A stretch of 64,000 nucleotides of DNA. It comes from Limnanthes douglasii subsp. nivea. Taxonomy: Eukaryota > Streptophyta > Magnoliopsida > Brassicales > Limnanthaceae. Shown here in pieces: positions 45,186 to 57,072 of this stretch. The translations under genes were made by a program, and so were the position numbers. The stretch's first letter is position 1. The number at the start of each line of letters is the position of its first letter. The DNA is taken from contig JAUPFV010000004.1 of NCBI GenBank assembly GCA_036936605.1, positions 184,096,807 through 184,160,806 of the forward strand, written 5' to 3'. The notes under the pieces were generated by a model. The model ran no database searches. It saw only the letters and a list, made by a program, of their open reading frames with translations, and was not told the DNA's origin.

Positions 45186-46461
45186 TTAAAGAGTTTGAAG
45201 ATTTTGATTTACTTGAACCATTGAATTGAAGAGCCTTGATAATCTTGCTCTTTGTTCTAGATTTTCCTCTTGCTATTTTTAATTTCTTATCAAAAATTTC
45301 TTTAAAACTTGATTCCTCCTCCTTCTTGCTTTCCATCTGCTTCTTCTGTTTCCCCAATTGAGTATCCTCAACTTCACTTCCATCTGTTCTTAAACTTTGT
45401 TCCTGAACTTCAACATTATCTTCAAGACTATCCTGATCCTCTTGATTACTTCCCCTATAAAATTCAGGAGAATTTGGCTTCCATTTTTCAATAACAGGAG
45501 AGTTCTTTAAACTTCCCATATGAGTAGGCGAATCATCACCATCAGAGATCATGTTTTCATAACCATTATTATCTGTAACTCCCTGAGATAAAGCTTTAAT
45601 AGCCTCAATTATTTCCCCTTGATTAGGGGTTTTAAAACCAACATTTTGATCAGCTTCTTGATCTTCTATTTTCTTTTGTGTAGCAATTACAGACTTGATT
45701 CTGTTCTCATCTTTCCCATTCTGATCTTTCACAATTTTCTTGCACTTATCATTACTATGACCCAGGTGAGAACAATGATTACAATATAAGGGAAGATTCA
45801 AGTACGTTAATCTAACCCAATAACCATAGTTGTCACCAAAACCAATCCAAACATCAGACTGAATTTTCGAATTAACATCAACTTCCACTAATGCAGAACA
45901 TGAAGAGAATAATCTGTTCTCCTCAGGAACCTTAACCAAAAGCGTTTCCCCAATCATTGAAGCTATAGACTTCACCACACTTTCATCATATAGATGCTCA
46001 GGAAGATCGAACTTAATCCAAACTGGCGCTATCGAACTTTCCTTCGAAAAATCCCCAGACCATTTTAACAAACGCATAACTGCAGGACCTATAGTCCACA
46101 CAGCTCGCTGCCACATCTTCCCATAATCCATTTTTGAATCGAACTCAATAACAAAATGCCTTGAATCCCAGATTTTATATCTAAACCCTGACCTAAACCT
46201 AAAAGATTCAAAGAATTGAATCAAAACAGATCTTTTGGGAAAACCATGGGTGAATTTTCCCACCAATGAATGCTTTGCCTTAGCCTTCAACCTTGTTAGA
46301 ACCTCTTCGTTATACTGAATTGACAAATAATTCGACTTAACTTCTGCTGATTGTGGCTCAAATTCCAGTTTTTCTTCTGATCCCAAACTCTTTCTAAAAG
46401 CCTCCGCATAAGAAAATGACTTCTTAACCGCGTCATTCTGAACATCGCCTGAATTTTCCAT
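45178..46461 (-). CDS. LINE ORF1 protein (DUF4283 plus zinc knuckle)
   Basis: 427 codons, ATG at 46459-46461 and TAG at 45178-45180, uninterrupted. Residues 15-25 have SYAEAFRKSL. The DUF4283-type RNA-binding fold spans about 50-185 (IWDSRHFVIEFDSKM, WQRAVWTIGPAV, SIAPVWIKFDLPEHLY). A CCHC knuckle CNHCSHLGHSNDKC lies near 227-240, and a charged Ser-rich tail with basic runs follows. Such proteins bind LINE RNA and form the ribonucleoprotein for retrotransposition. The last bases overlap the ATG of ORF2 (ATGATTAG), so ORF2 may be translated by reinitiation. Confidence 0.92.
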   Translation of the reverse strand: MENSGDVQNDAVKKSFSYAEAFRKSLGSEEKLEFEPQSAEVKSNYLSIQYNEEVLTRLKAKAKHSLVGKFTHGFPKRSVLIQFFESFRFRSGFRYKIWDSRHFVIEFDSKMDYGKMWQRAVWTIGPAVMRLLKWSGDFSKESSIAPVWIKFDLPEHLYDESVVKSIASMIGETLLVKVPEENRLFSSCSALVEVDVNSKIQSDVWIGFGDNYGYWVRLTYLNLPLYCNHCSHLGHSNDKCKKIVKDQNGKDENRIKSVIATQKKIEDQEADQNVGFKTPNQGEIIEAIKALSQGVTDNNGYENMISDGDDSPTHMGSLKNSPVIEKWKPNSPEFYRGSNQEDQDSLEDNVEVQEQSLRTDGSEVEDTQLGKQKKQMESKKEEESSFKEIFDKKLKIARGKSRTKSKIIKALQFNGSSKSKSSNSLND

Positions 46462-46688
46462 CGAAATCTTCCAAAATCAATGAAACAGAGTACTCTGTTC
46501 CAAAAGCAGAACAAAAGAAATCGACTAACAAACAACTAACACTCTTACTTCAGTAAAGGATGAAGCAATACTAGATGTGAAGTTCATCGGAGAAGATGAA
46601 CTTTAAACATGAAAACCCAACCTTCAAAAATTTAAAATCTTGGAGAACCCTGAACGGCTCTTTCCCTTCTTTTAAATACTCAAAATCT

Positions 46689-46809
46689 AATTACAAGGAA
46701 AAGTCAATTCGCATATCCCGAGAACAAGTAAAAGTCCAACTCATTCTGTCTCGCAAACCACCCCAGTACATATTGAGTAGTCACACCTTTCCTTCTTGAA
46801 GCACCCAAA
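46689..46809 (+). promoter_or_regulatory. Remaining leader of the EXORDIUM-like gene
   Basis: Only 121 bases remain between the LINE target duplication and the ATG. No TATA box is visible in it. Confidence 0.5.
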
Positions 46810-47829
46810 ATGTCACTAGTTGCTTGCTTTCTTTTCACATTTCTCCATATCATGATTTCTGGTTCTGCTTATGGTTCTAGTATACACAACACTCCCATTA
46901 ACCCTATCCTCCCTCCGCGAGCCTTCTCATCCTACAAAAAATTCGAGGGCTCATCGGACCTTGTGCACCTCCGCTACCATATGGGTCCGGTACTCTCTTC
47001 CTCGCCTATCAATGTTTATCTCATCTGGTACGGCAATTGGTCCCAAACGCACAAACTGCTCATCACAGACTTCCTCGCCTCCATCTCTCCCAATCATAAA
47101 ATCCCCTCCCCCTCCGTCTCCGACTGGTGGCGCACTGTCTCCCTCTACACCGACCAGACCGACGCAAACGTCTCCCGCACCGTCCTCATTGCCGGAGAGT
47201 ATGCCGATACTCGATATTCCGTTGGAAAAGATCTTACTCGCCTCTCCGTACAGCAGGTGATAGCCACCGCCGTCAAATCCGCTCCCTTCCCCGTCGATCA
47301 CAAGAACGGGATCTATCTCATCCTCACAGCTGAAAACGTCGTCGTTCAGGACTTTTGTCGAGCAGTTTGCGGATTTCATTATTTCACGTTCCCTGCAATG
47401 GTCGGCTACACTCTGCCCTACGCCTGGGTCGGGAACTCCGGCACACAATGCCCCGAAGTCTGCGCTTATCCTTTCGCAGTCCCCGGATATATGGGCCGGA
47501 GTGGCACGGCGGCGCTCAGCCCGCCAAATGGAGAGATCGGTGTGGACGGGATGATTAGTGTGATAGCTCACGAGTTGGCGGAGGTGGCGTCGAATCCGCT
47601 GGTGAACGCTTGGTATGCAGGCGATGACCCGACTGCTCCGACGGAGATAGCAGATTTGTGCGAGGGGTTATATGGTAGTGGCGGCGGTGGAGGATACATT
47701 GGGCAAGTATTGAGAGACAGAGAAGGAAGGACGTACAATCTGAATGGAAAAAGAGGTAGACATTTTTTGATTCAGTGGATTTGGAATCCTAATTTAAAAG
47801 CTTGTTCTGGTCCTAATGCTTTGGACTAA
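46810..47829 (+). CDS. EXORDIUM-like (PHI-1 family) secreted protein
   Basis: A single exon of 339 codons with TAA at 47827-47829. Residues 1-22 form a signal peptide (hydrophobic core ACFLFTFLHIMISGSAYG). The PHI-1/EXORDIUM domain (PF04674) fills the rest: LRYHMGPVLSS, INVYLIWYGNWS, DWWRTVSLYTD, QDFCRAVCGFHYF, WVGNSGTQCPEVCAYPFA, a HELAE motif near 254-258 and FLIQWIWNPNLKACSGPNALD near the end. Plant EXO/EXL proteins are apoplastic and promote cell expansion in response to brassinosteroid and carbon status; substrate and catalysis are not established. G+C is clearly higher than in the surrounding transposons. No lesion is seen in the ORF, but a 6.1-kb LINE has inserted 122 bases upstream, so expression may be altered. 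The EXL subtype is not resolved. Confidence 0.92.
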   Translation: MSLVACFLFTFLHIMISGSAYGSSIHNTPINPILPPRAFSSYKKFEGSSDLVHLRYHMGPVLSSSPINVYLIWYGNWSQTHKLLITDFLASISPNHKIPSPSVSDWWRTVSLYTDQTDANVSRTVLIAGEYADTRYSVGKDLTRLSVQQVIATAVKSAPFPVDHKNGIYLILTAENVVVQDFCRAVCGFHYFTFPAMVGYTLPYAWVGNSGTQCPEVCAYPFAVPGYMGRSGTAALSPPNGEIGVDGMISVIAHELAEVASNPLVNAWYAGDDPTAPTEIADLCEGLYGSGGGGGYIGQVLRDREGRTYNLNGKRGRHFLIQWIWNPNLKACSGPNALD

Positions 47830-48249
47830 GTTAATGTATTATTAACTTCTAATATTAGTAGGAGTTACCTGCTTGTACGCGGTTTAAAAATGGATTACCT
47901 TTTTCTTTTTAAGCAATATAATTTGTATTACCAAAATGAACATTTACAAACTTTGAGAATCCTATTGAAAAATTTAATAAAACTGGAGGGCTAATAGGAC
48001 AAATAATACAAAAGATAGAATTTCGCGTCTAAAAGAGAAGTTCCCTCTCAACATGAATCTTTTGATTCACGAACAGGGCTAAAGCAGAAGACAAATCGGC
48101 ACAGACCATCTGAACTAAGACTTATTCCGAAAATTTACAACCTTAAAGCTTCTCAACTTCGAGGATTCTCTATGTTCTACTCTAACGGCTCTTTTGTTCT
48201 TTGACAATACATGAAACATAAAGCCGAACACAACACTTAATAAAAATCT
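47830..48249. other. 3' flank of the EXORDIUM-like gene and probable LINE 3' end
   Basis: Non-coding. The border between gene flank and the untranslated end of the next minus-strand LINE was not located; a T-rich stretch near 47898-47912 could be its degraded poly(A) tail. Confidence 0.35.
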
Positions 48250-51200
48250 TATAAACAATGAAGGTTAGTCATGGATTGAATTTATGTAACCCAAACCAAT
48301 ATTTTTTAGTATACCACAGTCTATTAGGAGGTGAGTGAATTGTTGATTTCCTTTTTCCTTCCATGTCCATTTCATTGTTCTGTCAGCAGCTTGGTTTTGA
48401 AATATGATATAGAAACCATGAATACTTTCCATCCCCAAGCATATATCAAGAGATTGACAGTCCGATTCGATGTCCACATTGTTCCATTGGAAGTAATTAG
48501 CATCCTGCAAATATATAAGATATGATAGGGAAACCATGGAACTTTCCATCACCAAGCATATTGATAAGAGATTAACAGTCCGATTCGATATCCGCATTGT
48601 TCCATTGGTTCTCTTTACAGTATAACAGAACTTCCAGCATTATTCTTGCTTCTGCAGCTAAGGGAGAAAGCTTGCCAAAAGTTTTGCCAAGGCCCTTCAC
48701 TATATGTTCGTTGTTGTTTCTGAAGATCATACCTCCACTGACTAATCCGTTTTGAAGACAACCAACATCAATGTTTAGTTTCAGCCTTCCCCTAGTTGAA
48801 GCAATCCATTTAAGGTAAATCTCTTTTTTGCTTTTGTTCAACATAACAATACAACCCAGAGTAGAACCAATATTCACTACTTTATGCCAGTGCTTTCTCG
48901 AAAACAAACTAGAGGCATCCAATCCTAATACAATTTAATTTGTCAACATGATAATAGATGAAGATGATTGACTAACATTTTTGAATTTAGAACTGTTTCT
49001 ATCTTTCCAAATCACCCAACAAATTATAACAGGTATAACATGAGTGATATGGGTTTTTTTATTAAGAACTAGAACCAGGTTCTTATGATATGAGTGAGGA
49101 CCATGCATCTTTCAATCCTGATGTTAAAAAGGATACTGAAATGATGCCAAATGTTCCAAGCGTATGAACAATTCAAAAAGAGATGATTAGTGTCCTCATA
49201 CTAGTTAGCTGTTTTATATTGTTCCAAGTTAACTTCGTGTTGAAGTTATGATCAGGAGAAAGCTACCAGATCATCGTATCTTTCTTCTCTCTGTCCACTT
49301 TTATAAAGCTTTATTTGATTAATTCTTTCTTCCGTAAGAAAACCATTCATATTGTCAATTTCCCAGCTGCTATTCTTCTAAAAAGTGCTAACTTTAGCCT
49401 CCAGGAACCAATCGTTATTACTAGTGCTATTGCTGCCTATAATAGGGTGGAAATTGTGCCAATCCTCCTTCCAGAAGTCCATATCACCCTTTCCAAAAAT
49501 CCAGCTTATATTACATTCAGCTTGAGCTTTAGTACCTGGAAGACATTTCTAAACCAGAGAGCCAGATTTTTTGAGATTAGCTTGAATGAGATGCATATCT
49601 TTGTTATAAATATTGTGCATTATAATTGACCAAAGACTAGTATTTTTCCTATAAGTGAACCAAAGTTTTTGAGAGAAGGTGCTTTGAATATTCGAGAGTT
49701 TTTCTGATATTCAGCCCACCTTCTTCAAAAGGCTTGCACAGCTTATTCTAGGAGGATAAATAGATATTAGCTTCATTATAATCAGATCTCTACATAAATT
49801 TGTTGAAAATCTTTTCAATTTTTGAATGACACATTTAAGAATTAAAGTATTCAGCATATAGTAACAAGGAATGGACATAAGCACAGAAGAGATAAGGGAG
49901 AGTCTTCACCCATAAGATAAGAACTTGCTATCCCAATCGTTGATTTTAGCACTGAAGTTTCTTGAATTGTTGTTGCTATTCAGTGTAATCCCCAGATAGG
50001 TGGAAGGCAGATTCTCAACGACAAAACCAGTTTAATTTTTCAGGTAACTTACTTTACTTTGATGAGCTATGTTGGACATTATAATCTTAGTCTACCTGAT
50101 ATTTATCTGGGAAACAACTCAATGTGTTGATATAAGAATTTAAACTATTTGTGAATATAAGAACATCGTCAGCAAAAGCAATAAAAGGAACAATAATGTT
50201 AGTTCTAGATGCATACTTCAAATTTCTATTAGAGCATAATAAGTTGTTAAGACCTCTTAACAGGACTTCCTCCCCTATAATGAAGAGGCTTGGGGACAAG
50301 GGATCACCTTGCCTTAAGCCTCTTTTGGTATTAAAATAGCCTACTGCATTACCATTGATTTACACTGAAATATTTACATTCTTAATAAGGTTATAAATCA
50401 AATTGACAAAACTACTGGAGAAGCCAAAAGAAGTAAAGACTTTGATTATAAAGGGAAAAGACATTTTGTCAAAGGCTTTTGACATGTCAAGCTGGATCAA
50501 GATATTGCCAGATTTAGGCTTCCTATTGATATCATAAATTAACTCTTTAGCTATCAGAACATTCTCATGAATTGATCTATTTTTGACATAGGCAGCTTGG
50601 GTGTTAGAGATGATTTTAGGCAGAATACTAGCGAGTCTATTATTAAGGAGTCTAGAAAGGATTCTGTTTAACATAGAACAAAGGTTGATAGGCCTGTAAT
50701 TGTTCCAAGACACATGATTAGTGACCTTAGGGATTAAGCATAAGCCAGTAGTAAATATTCATTTAGGAATACTATAACCATTGATGTAAGAATTGATAGC
50801 TAAGCATAAGTCAGACTTTATAATACTCCGGCAAGATTTGTAAAAAAGGATATTGTAGCCATCAATACCAACAGCACTATATGGGCTCATGGTATTGATG
50901 GTTTCTCAGATTTCTTCCTCATTAGTGGTCTTTCGAAAGTTATTCTCTTCTCTAATTACAAGCTTGGGAATGTAATAAAAAATTCCATCTTGGATAATTT
51001 CATGCTCTTCATCTTTATCTTTATAAGGCTGAGTAGAAAAGATAGTGTTGAACTATGTTTCAGCAAATCCTCCAATTGCATCAGTATCGTAAATCCAGGT
51101 GCTGTCATCCTTGATACTCTTAATAATTTTTCCTTCTTTTCTTAGAGACATAAGAATTGTATGTTTTAATATTGCGGTCTCCATCTCTAAGCCAGGCGTT

Positions 51201-53470
51201 ATATCATTTCTGCTTCCAGAAGTCCTCTTCATTTCTTAAAGCTTGAAGATGCAAGCTAATGGCTTTATTAAGATCATTTTTTGAAACAAAATTGTTGTTC
51301 ATAATGTGAAGACTCTCTATTATTTCCACCATCTTGTCAGTTTCTTTGTTTTTCTGAAGATGTCACCAAATTCACTAACATTCCAATCCGTTAAGCATTT
51401 TTTGAGCCTCTTAAGCTTAAACCAGAAGACTTCATTAGGGAGGACATTGATTTTGAGATTCCAATTCTGCTTAACCACACTTACGAAAGATTCATCATTA
51501 GTCCACATATTAATGAATTTAAAGCTTTAATTTTTGTAATGTAAACTGTTAGTTTCGTTAGTAAAAGCAGAGATTAAAAGGGAAGTATGGACTACACAAG
51601 TTCTGACCATGTGAAGAACCTGAGTATTGCTGAAAATGTTAGCCCAAGTGCTGTTGAAAATCACCCTGCCTAACCTTTTCCATTTCATATTTCTATTCCA
51701 GATGAATTTCTGGCCAACATAACCAGTGTCTTCCAAGTGATAGTCCCTTATCATCTCCACAAAATCATAAATGCTGTTCTGGCGAATAGTAGAGCACCCA
51801 ATCTACTCACTTGTAGAAGTAATAGCATTAGACCACAGTCAAGAAAAAAGTATTATCTAAACCAGGATAATCAACCTCCATATGCACACATTAATAATTA
51901 TTAATGAGAGTATTAATACATGAATCACCATTCTAGAAAATCCAAATCTTATTGGAAATGTTAGAAATATAACTAGTAAAGCCCAATTTTGTAGAAGTTT
52001 CTCTTTTTAGATTAATGCTTTCAGTCTTCCAACTATTGCTTTGTTGTTGATGCCGCGAACATTCTAATTAAGAATCCTTATCCTTATCAGATAATGATTT
52101 ATAATGATTGTTTTCTCCTGAATATTTCAAAGACTTTATAACAAGTTTGTTTGGATTTTTGATCTTCCTATGAGCTTTGAGTTTCTTGTTCAAGATGATA
52201 TTGAAGTCATGACAGGAGATTGAGCTTTTAGGGTAGGCGTGACAAGATTACTTCTAATATTTTACTCGACAGGAGAGTGTCTTCCAGAACCCAGTATATC
52301 AATATCTTGATTGACATTCTGATTAGTTGCATGATTAAGCATTTGGATAACTTCAATTATATCTAAATCCTCAAGGGTGGTAACCTCTTTATTTTGATTC
52401 TCTAACAGATTGTAATCAGAAAGAACTTGATTTTTTAATTCCTGTTTTCCATTGTGAATGTTCTTAACGACTATGGATTTAACTTTAGGCATATAAATTT
52501 TCATGGGGTTTTGAACTTTTGTAACTATAGTAACTTTATCAGTTTCTTTTTCTTTGTTAGATGTTGTCTGCATTATATGATTGACGATATCTTTCTCTGC
52601 ACTTTCTTTGGTAATGGTCTTTTGACTCTTCTTCACTCAGAGAATTTATGCCCCATATGATAGCAATTGTTGTAGTAAAGTGGAAGATTCTTGTAACTAA
52701 CAGATAACCAACATCCATCATTTCTTCCAAAGCCGATCCAAATGCTATTATGTAGATTCCTTGATACGTCTAATTCAACAAGAGCAAAGGCAGCGTTCTT
52801 GTAAGCCCATTATTATCAGGAAACACAATTTTGTATGGAGTGTCTATAAAAGAAGCAATGTAATACAACGTCGATGAGTTACACATGAATTCTGGGATTT
52901 TCCGAATCATAATCCACACTAAAGCTATTGGGCTTTCTATCTTTATATTGAAGTTTTTGATTCCATCTTAGAATGCGCATAACAAAGCCTTTAATCTTCC
53001 AAACACTTTTAGACCATATCTTGCTAACATCCTCATTTAGATCAAACTTAAGAAAAATATGTCAAGAATCCCATATCACCATGTTGTGAGCCCCTTTGAA
53101 TTTGAAAGAATTCAAGAAATGATTTAAAGGAGAGTTCGTTGGCAAACCGCTAGAAAATTTTCCAACCAAGATGTTTTTGTGTTCTTCATCAGTAAATATT
53201 TAGTCTCTTTAGAATATTGAAAAGAGATATGATTAAATTTTTCCGTAATACTTTGCGATTGAAGATCAACAAGAGTTTTAGTTACCAATGTTTTAACAGA
53301 GTCAGCATAGGATTTTTTGAAATGGTTGTTTGGGCAGTTTTTGACATTGTTTTCAGATTGAAAAACGTAAATTCTTCGTCGTGAAATAGTGAGTTGGTGC
53401 GTATCTCCATTGAAGAGGATTGTAGAAGAGCTGAGTATGGAGGGAAAATAAATCAAGGGCTGAAGGAATC
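48250..53470 (-). mobile_element. Decayed L1-type LINE, minus strand
   Basis: From right to left: ORF1 with KSYADSVKTLV and ISFQYSKETKYL at 53456-53124 and its acidic end at 52636-52262; ORF2 start near 52060 (N-stop-NVRGI, so TGG became TAG). Endonuclease is at 51760-51320 (LEDTGYVGQKF, KWKRLGRVIF, MVRTCVVHTSLLI), in which RLDRV became RLGRV and the SDH motif became VVH, so catalysis is lost. RT is at 50713-50087 (YRPINLCSMLNRILSRLL, IQLDMSKAFDKMS, GDKGSP/MSPSLFII, IAFADDVLIF). RNase H is at 48922-48265 (KLNIDVGCLQNG, PLAAEARIMLEVL, DIESDC). Multiple stops and frameshifts. No target duplication found. Confidence 0.85.
48411..48607 (-). repeat. 119-bp tandem duplication in the LINE RNase H
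   Basis: GAAACCATG...CTTTCCATC-CCAAGCATAT through GTCCGATTCGATGTCC/ATCC and ATTGTTCCATTGG appears at 48411-48488 and 48530-48607. It repeats the DIESDC segment, so the RNase H frame is locally doubled. The copies differ at about ten positions. Confidence 0.8.
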
Positions 53471-53879
53471 AGATGTGTAGGCTTCACTCCCAATGGCTTT
53501 ATTCTTGAAGTCTTTCATTCTTGAGAGAGAGTCTTTAATCCATGTTATTTAATTATTTAATAAGTCGTATAATAAAAATATATTACCTTTTAATATCTAA
53601 AAATCAAAATTAACTTTTTATCCAAAATATTTTTGATGAAAAAAATAAGTTTTTAATTAGGTTACTTACTTTTAATTTTTTAAGTAATCAACTACTTTCT
53701 TTTATTAGTCACTCTCAATATTTTTTTTCTTTTCTCTTACTAAAAATTATTTTCAAATTACAGAATAATTTAGTCGTTTTTTTTTTTCATTTCGTTATTC
53801 GACGTCCAAATCACTAGTCTAGATATCTAGAGTATGCAAAATCTATAAATTTAGTTGCTTTGAATTGGTAACGAGCTAG
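53471..53879. other. AT-rich DNA
   Basis: Long A/T stretches and no coding frame. No LINE 5' junction could be fixed here. Confidence 0.4.
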
Positions 53880-56400
53880 ATCTTATTTTTCGATGTTCTT
53901 TTGAATGTTTTTCGGTGGAGTGCTAGCAGCGTATCTGAGGTTGAGCCCTCTATTATTTGTCATGACCTAGCTATTGACAGACGACCAAGGCCAATCCGCC
54001 AAGCGACACTCATTCTCAACAGAGAAGTCTGAAGCCATTACTAAGGAGATCGACAAGCTTTTAAAACTTGGGAACATAAGCAAAGTGAGGTACCTAGTGC
54101 GGGTGGCCAACCCGATATTGGTTAAAAAAAAAGGGCGGGCAACAACGCATGTGCGTGGATTTTACCAATCTCAACCAAGAGTGTCCAAGGATGTCTCCCC
54201 CCCCACTCCCTCATATCGATCAACTGGTAGATTCAGCTTCTAGTTGTGAGTACTTATCATTTATGGATGCATACTTGGGCTACAACCAGATCCGTATGCA
54301 CCCTAAGGATTAAGAACATACTACGTTCATACCGAAAATGGGCTTTATTGTTATATCGTAATTCTATTTGGAATCAAGAATGCACGTTTTATATAACAAT
54401 GCATGCTCAACCAAATATTTGAGAACTAGCTCGTAACGATATGGAGGTTACATCGATGACATGATTGTTAAAACCACTACACGAACTCGTCAACCCAAAG
54501 TATTCGGTAACATATTCGTCACCATGCGACGATTTAACCTTAAGTTGAATCCGGTCAAGTGTTCTTTTGGTATCTGAAGCAACAAATTCCTCGGTTACGT
54601 TGTCAGCAAGACCGGGACAGAAGCTCACCCTGATCAACTGAAAGCATTGCTGCAGATCGAACCTCCGAGGAATTTCAATGAAGTGCAATGTTTAACAGGG
54701 CGCCTAACGGTATTTTCGCACTTCATCTCACGAGTGTCAGATAAAAGCCACCCTTTCCAAGTCCTTCGAGGAGCCAAAAATCTCGTGTGGGATAAACGGT
54801 ACAATGAAGCATTTAGGGCACTCAGAAACTACTTCACGTCGGCATAAATCCTATCCGCCCCCACTTTGGGTGAACCTCTATTTCTATACTTTTCGGTTTA
54901 TGTTTTTTCTAGTTAATGCAGTGTTAGTTCAGGAGCCAAATGGTGTACAACGACCGATCTACTATACTAGCAAAACTTTAATCGAGGTATAAACCCGTTA
55001 TATTAACCTGGAGAAGCTGGCCTTGGGACCGGTAGTAGCAACATGCAAGATGCACCTTTATTTCTATAGTCATACCGTCATTGTGCGCACATATTTTCCT
55101 TTAAGTTACGTGTGACAAAAACTTGATATATACGGCAGACTAACGAGATTGTGTGTAGAACTGGGTAAATACGATATCAAATACGAGTCATGTACAACAA
55201 TCAAAGGTCAAGCCATGGCAGACTTCATTAACAAATTTACTATACCACGAGGTGAGGATAGTATGGTCGAGCCTCACAAGGATGATGCACTGCAATAATG
55301 GATTATCGAAGCCAATGAGGCCTCAAGTATTCTCGAGGGTGGAGCAGGTACAGTCATGAAATTATCAATGAGTGACAAAATCCGGTAGACCATCCGATTC
55401 AGTTTTCCTATCATGAATAATGTTGTTGAGCACGAGGTTATGCTTGAAGGGATAAAATTGGCGGACGCGCAATATGAGTCTGATATGATTCTCAACTGGT
55501 GGTTAACAAGGCCAAGGGCCTCTATAATGCCAAATATGATTCAACTCGGCATTACCTCACAGCCTTGAAAGAGTGGGAGTCAAAGTTTGAGCGAGTCATA
55601 TATGACGAAGTACCGTGCGTGGACATTTCGTTTACTGACACCTTATCCAAGACCATCACTTTAGGAGGTAGCCCGCTCGTCCTTTTACAGTAATCTCCCA
55701 TGATCAACGCATCCATACCCGATTTGAGAGTGTTTGTCTGGTGGAGTCTGTGACCGATTGACGCCAAACGTATCTCTTGTACCTCTACAATGACACTCTT
55801 TTGGAAGACAATGCGGCAACAAATGCTCTGTAGCTGCGCGCTGCCATCTATATTATCTTAGATGGCATATTTTACCAAAAAAGTGCTACGAGACTATGCT
55901 GTGATGCTTCAGTCAAGATAAAGCTATCACAATTTTACACAACTTGCATGAAGCCGAATCATGAGCGCATTGTAGTCATCGAAGTTTAGTTCATCGTTTC
56001 TAACTGGCAGGATACTATTAGCCCAATTTGTCCACTAACAGCGAGTGTATCGTGCAACGATGCTACCCCTGTTAACAATGCACTAACACCGGTCCACTGC
56101 CCAACGAGGCCATGACTTACAACCCAACCTCATGCCCTTATAATAAGTGTGGGATCTATTTAGTTGGGTCACTATCTTAGGAAACTAGAAAGTGTCAGTA
56201 CCTAGTGGTTGTCGTGGACTACTTCACAAAATGGGTGGAAGCTAAAATACTATGCCGAACAAGAGCACAAGAAATATGTGAATTTCTACACTTCCAGATC
56301 CTAGCCCGTTTTGGTATTCCCTGTATCCTTATGACATTATAAGGGCCCAAAATCTTAAAATTTTTGTCCTTATGACCTTTGTTTACACGCTACGACATCA
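53880..56400 (+). pseudogene. Decayed Tat-like pol, plus strand
   Basis: It begins inside the linker before RT (FRWSASSVSEVEPSIICHDL near 53910). RT pieces: ITKEIDKLLKLGNISKVRY at 53974, SFMDAYLGYNQI near 54258 and the RT tail LQIEPPRNFNEVQCLTGRL at 54647. RNase H pieces: NAVLVQEPNGVQRPIYYTSK (54900-54990), and a second RNase H near 55300-55690. Integrase follows (YLVVVVDYFTKWVEAKIL near 56200 and FLHFQILARFGIPC). Frameshifts and stops occur every 100-200 bases. No LTR was identified at either end. Confidence 0.8.
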
Positions 56401-56758
56401 AGCATATCTTTTTTACCCCTACTATCCCCGACAATGATGCCAAATTTGTTAAGGAAAAATATTTACATATATATGCCAAATAAGTAACTATATTTCAACG
56501 AGGAGAAAAGACACATTTTACATTATAAAAATCCTATTTATACAATTATTTCTCATACTCTCCCACTAAATGCATAATTGCGCTACACTAGTCGTAGGTC
56601 ACTCTTCGTTGAACGTAAACGGCCCTTAATGTCCATTAAACTTATTTATGACCAGTTACGTTGGAGTGTTAAACGTGAACCGCTTTCAATGTGTGCTATG
56701 TTGAGAGAATGGTAACAATTATAATAACTAAGTAGTGTTGTTCTTTCGTGGCCTCAGT
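56401..56758. other. Unassigned DNA between two gypsy remnants
   Basis: No coding frame. It abuts the truncated 3' LTR at 56759, so a deletion or insertion breakpoint lies at that border. Confidence 0.4.
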
Positions 56759-57072
56759 AAAACTTGAACAAGGGAAAAAGAGTACAATCGAGACACTTTC
56801 TCATTTGTTGAAATCAATTAGCTTGAATCAAGACCGAAGTGGTTCGACAAGCTTTTCCACCATACTTACTGTTTTGATCACGCAGATTCTCTAGTTGATT
56901 AAGCAATCCTCTAACAGCTTTGTTAAATTGTTTTGCTCTTGATCGAGTTGTTGGACCAGCCGGTAAAATACGAATATCTTCAACTTCAAGCTCATCTTCT
57001 TTTTCAAGTTGTTCATCTGGTTCTTGCACATTTCCATGTTCTAAGCTCCTTGTGTCATCTAGGATCACATCA
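56759..57072 (-). repeat. Truncated 3' LTR
   Basis: On the minus strand it begins TGATGTGATCC right after the purine tract AAGTGGGAGAGGA (57085-57073) and aligns without gaps to 62672-62359. The remaining 557 bases of the LTR are missing; the break is at 56758/56759. Confidence 0.85.

Larger units (their letters stand above)
40566..46673 (-). mobile_element. Full-length L1-type LINE (6.1 kb), nearly intact
   Basis: A 15-bp target duplication AAATACTCAAAATCT lies at 40551-40565 and 46674-46688. The 3' end (left) has a short poly(A), seen as T9 at 40565-40573, after a 3' untranslated region of about 500 bases. ORF1 (46461-45178) is open. ORF2 (45185-41070) overlaps the ORF1 end by eight bases and has three in-frame stops but no frameshift in 4.1 kb. 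The 5' untranslated region is about 210 bases (46673-46462). This is the youngest and best preserved LINE in the window. Confidence 0.97.

Noticed and set aside
46951..47571. 206-codon minus-strand ORF overlapping the EXORDIUM-like gene
   Set aside because: It is the antisense shadow of a G+C-rich conserved coding sequence and has no motif of its own.
47898..47912. Poly(A) end and target duplication for the 48-53.5 kb LINE
   Set aside because: A T-rich stretch exists, but no matching duplication was found near 53.5 kb.
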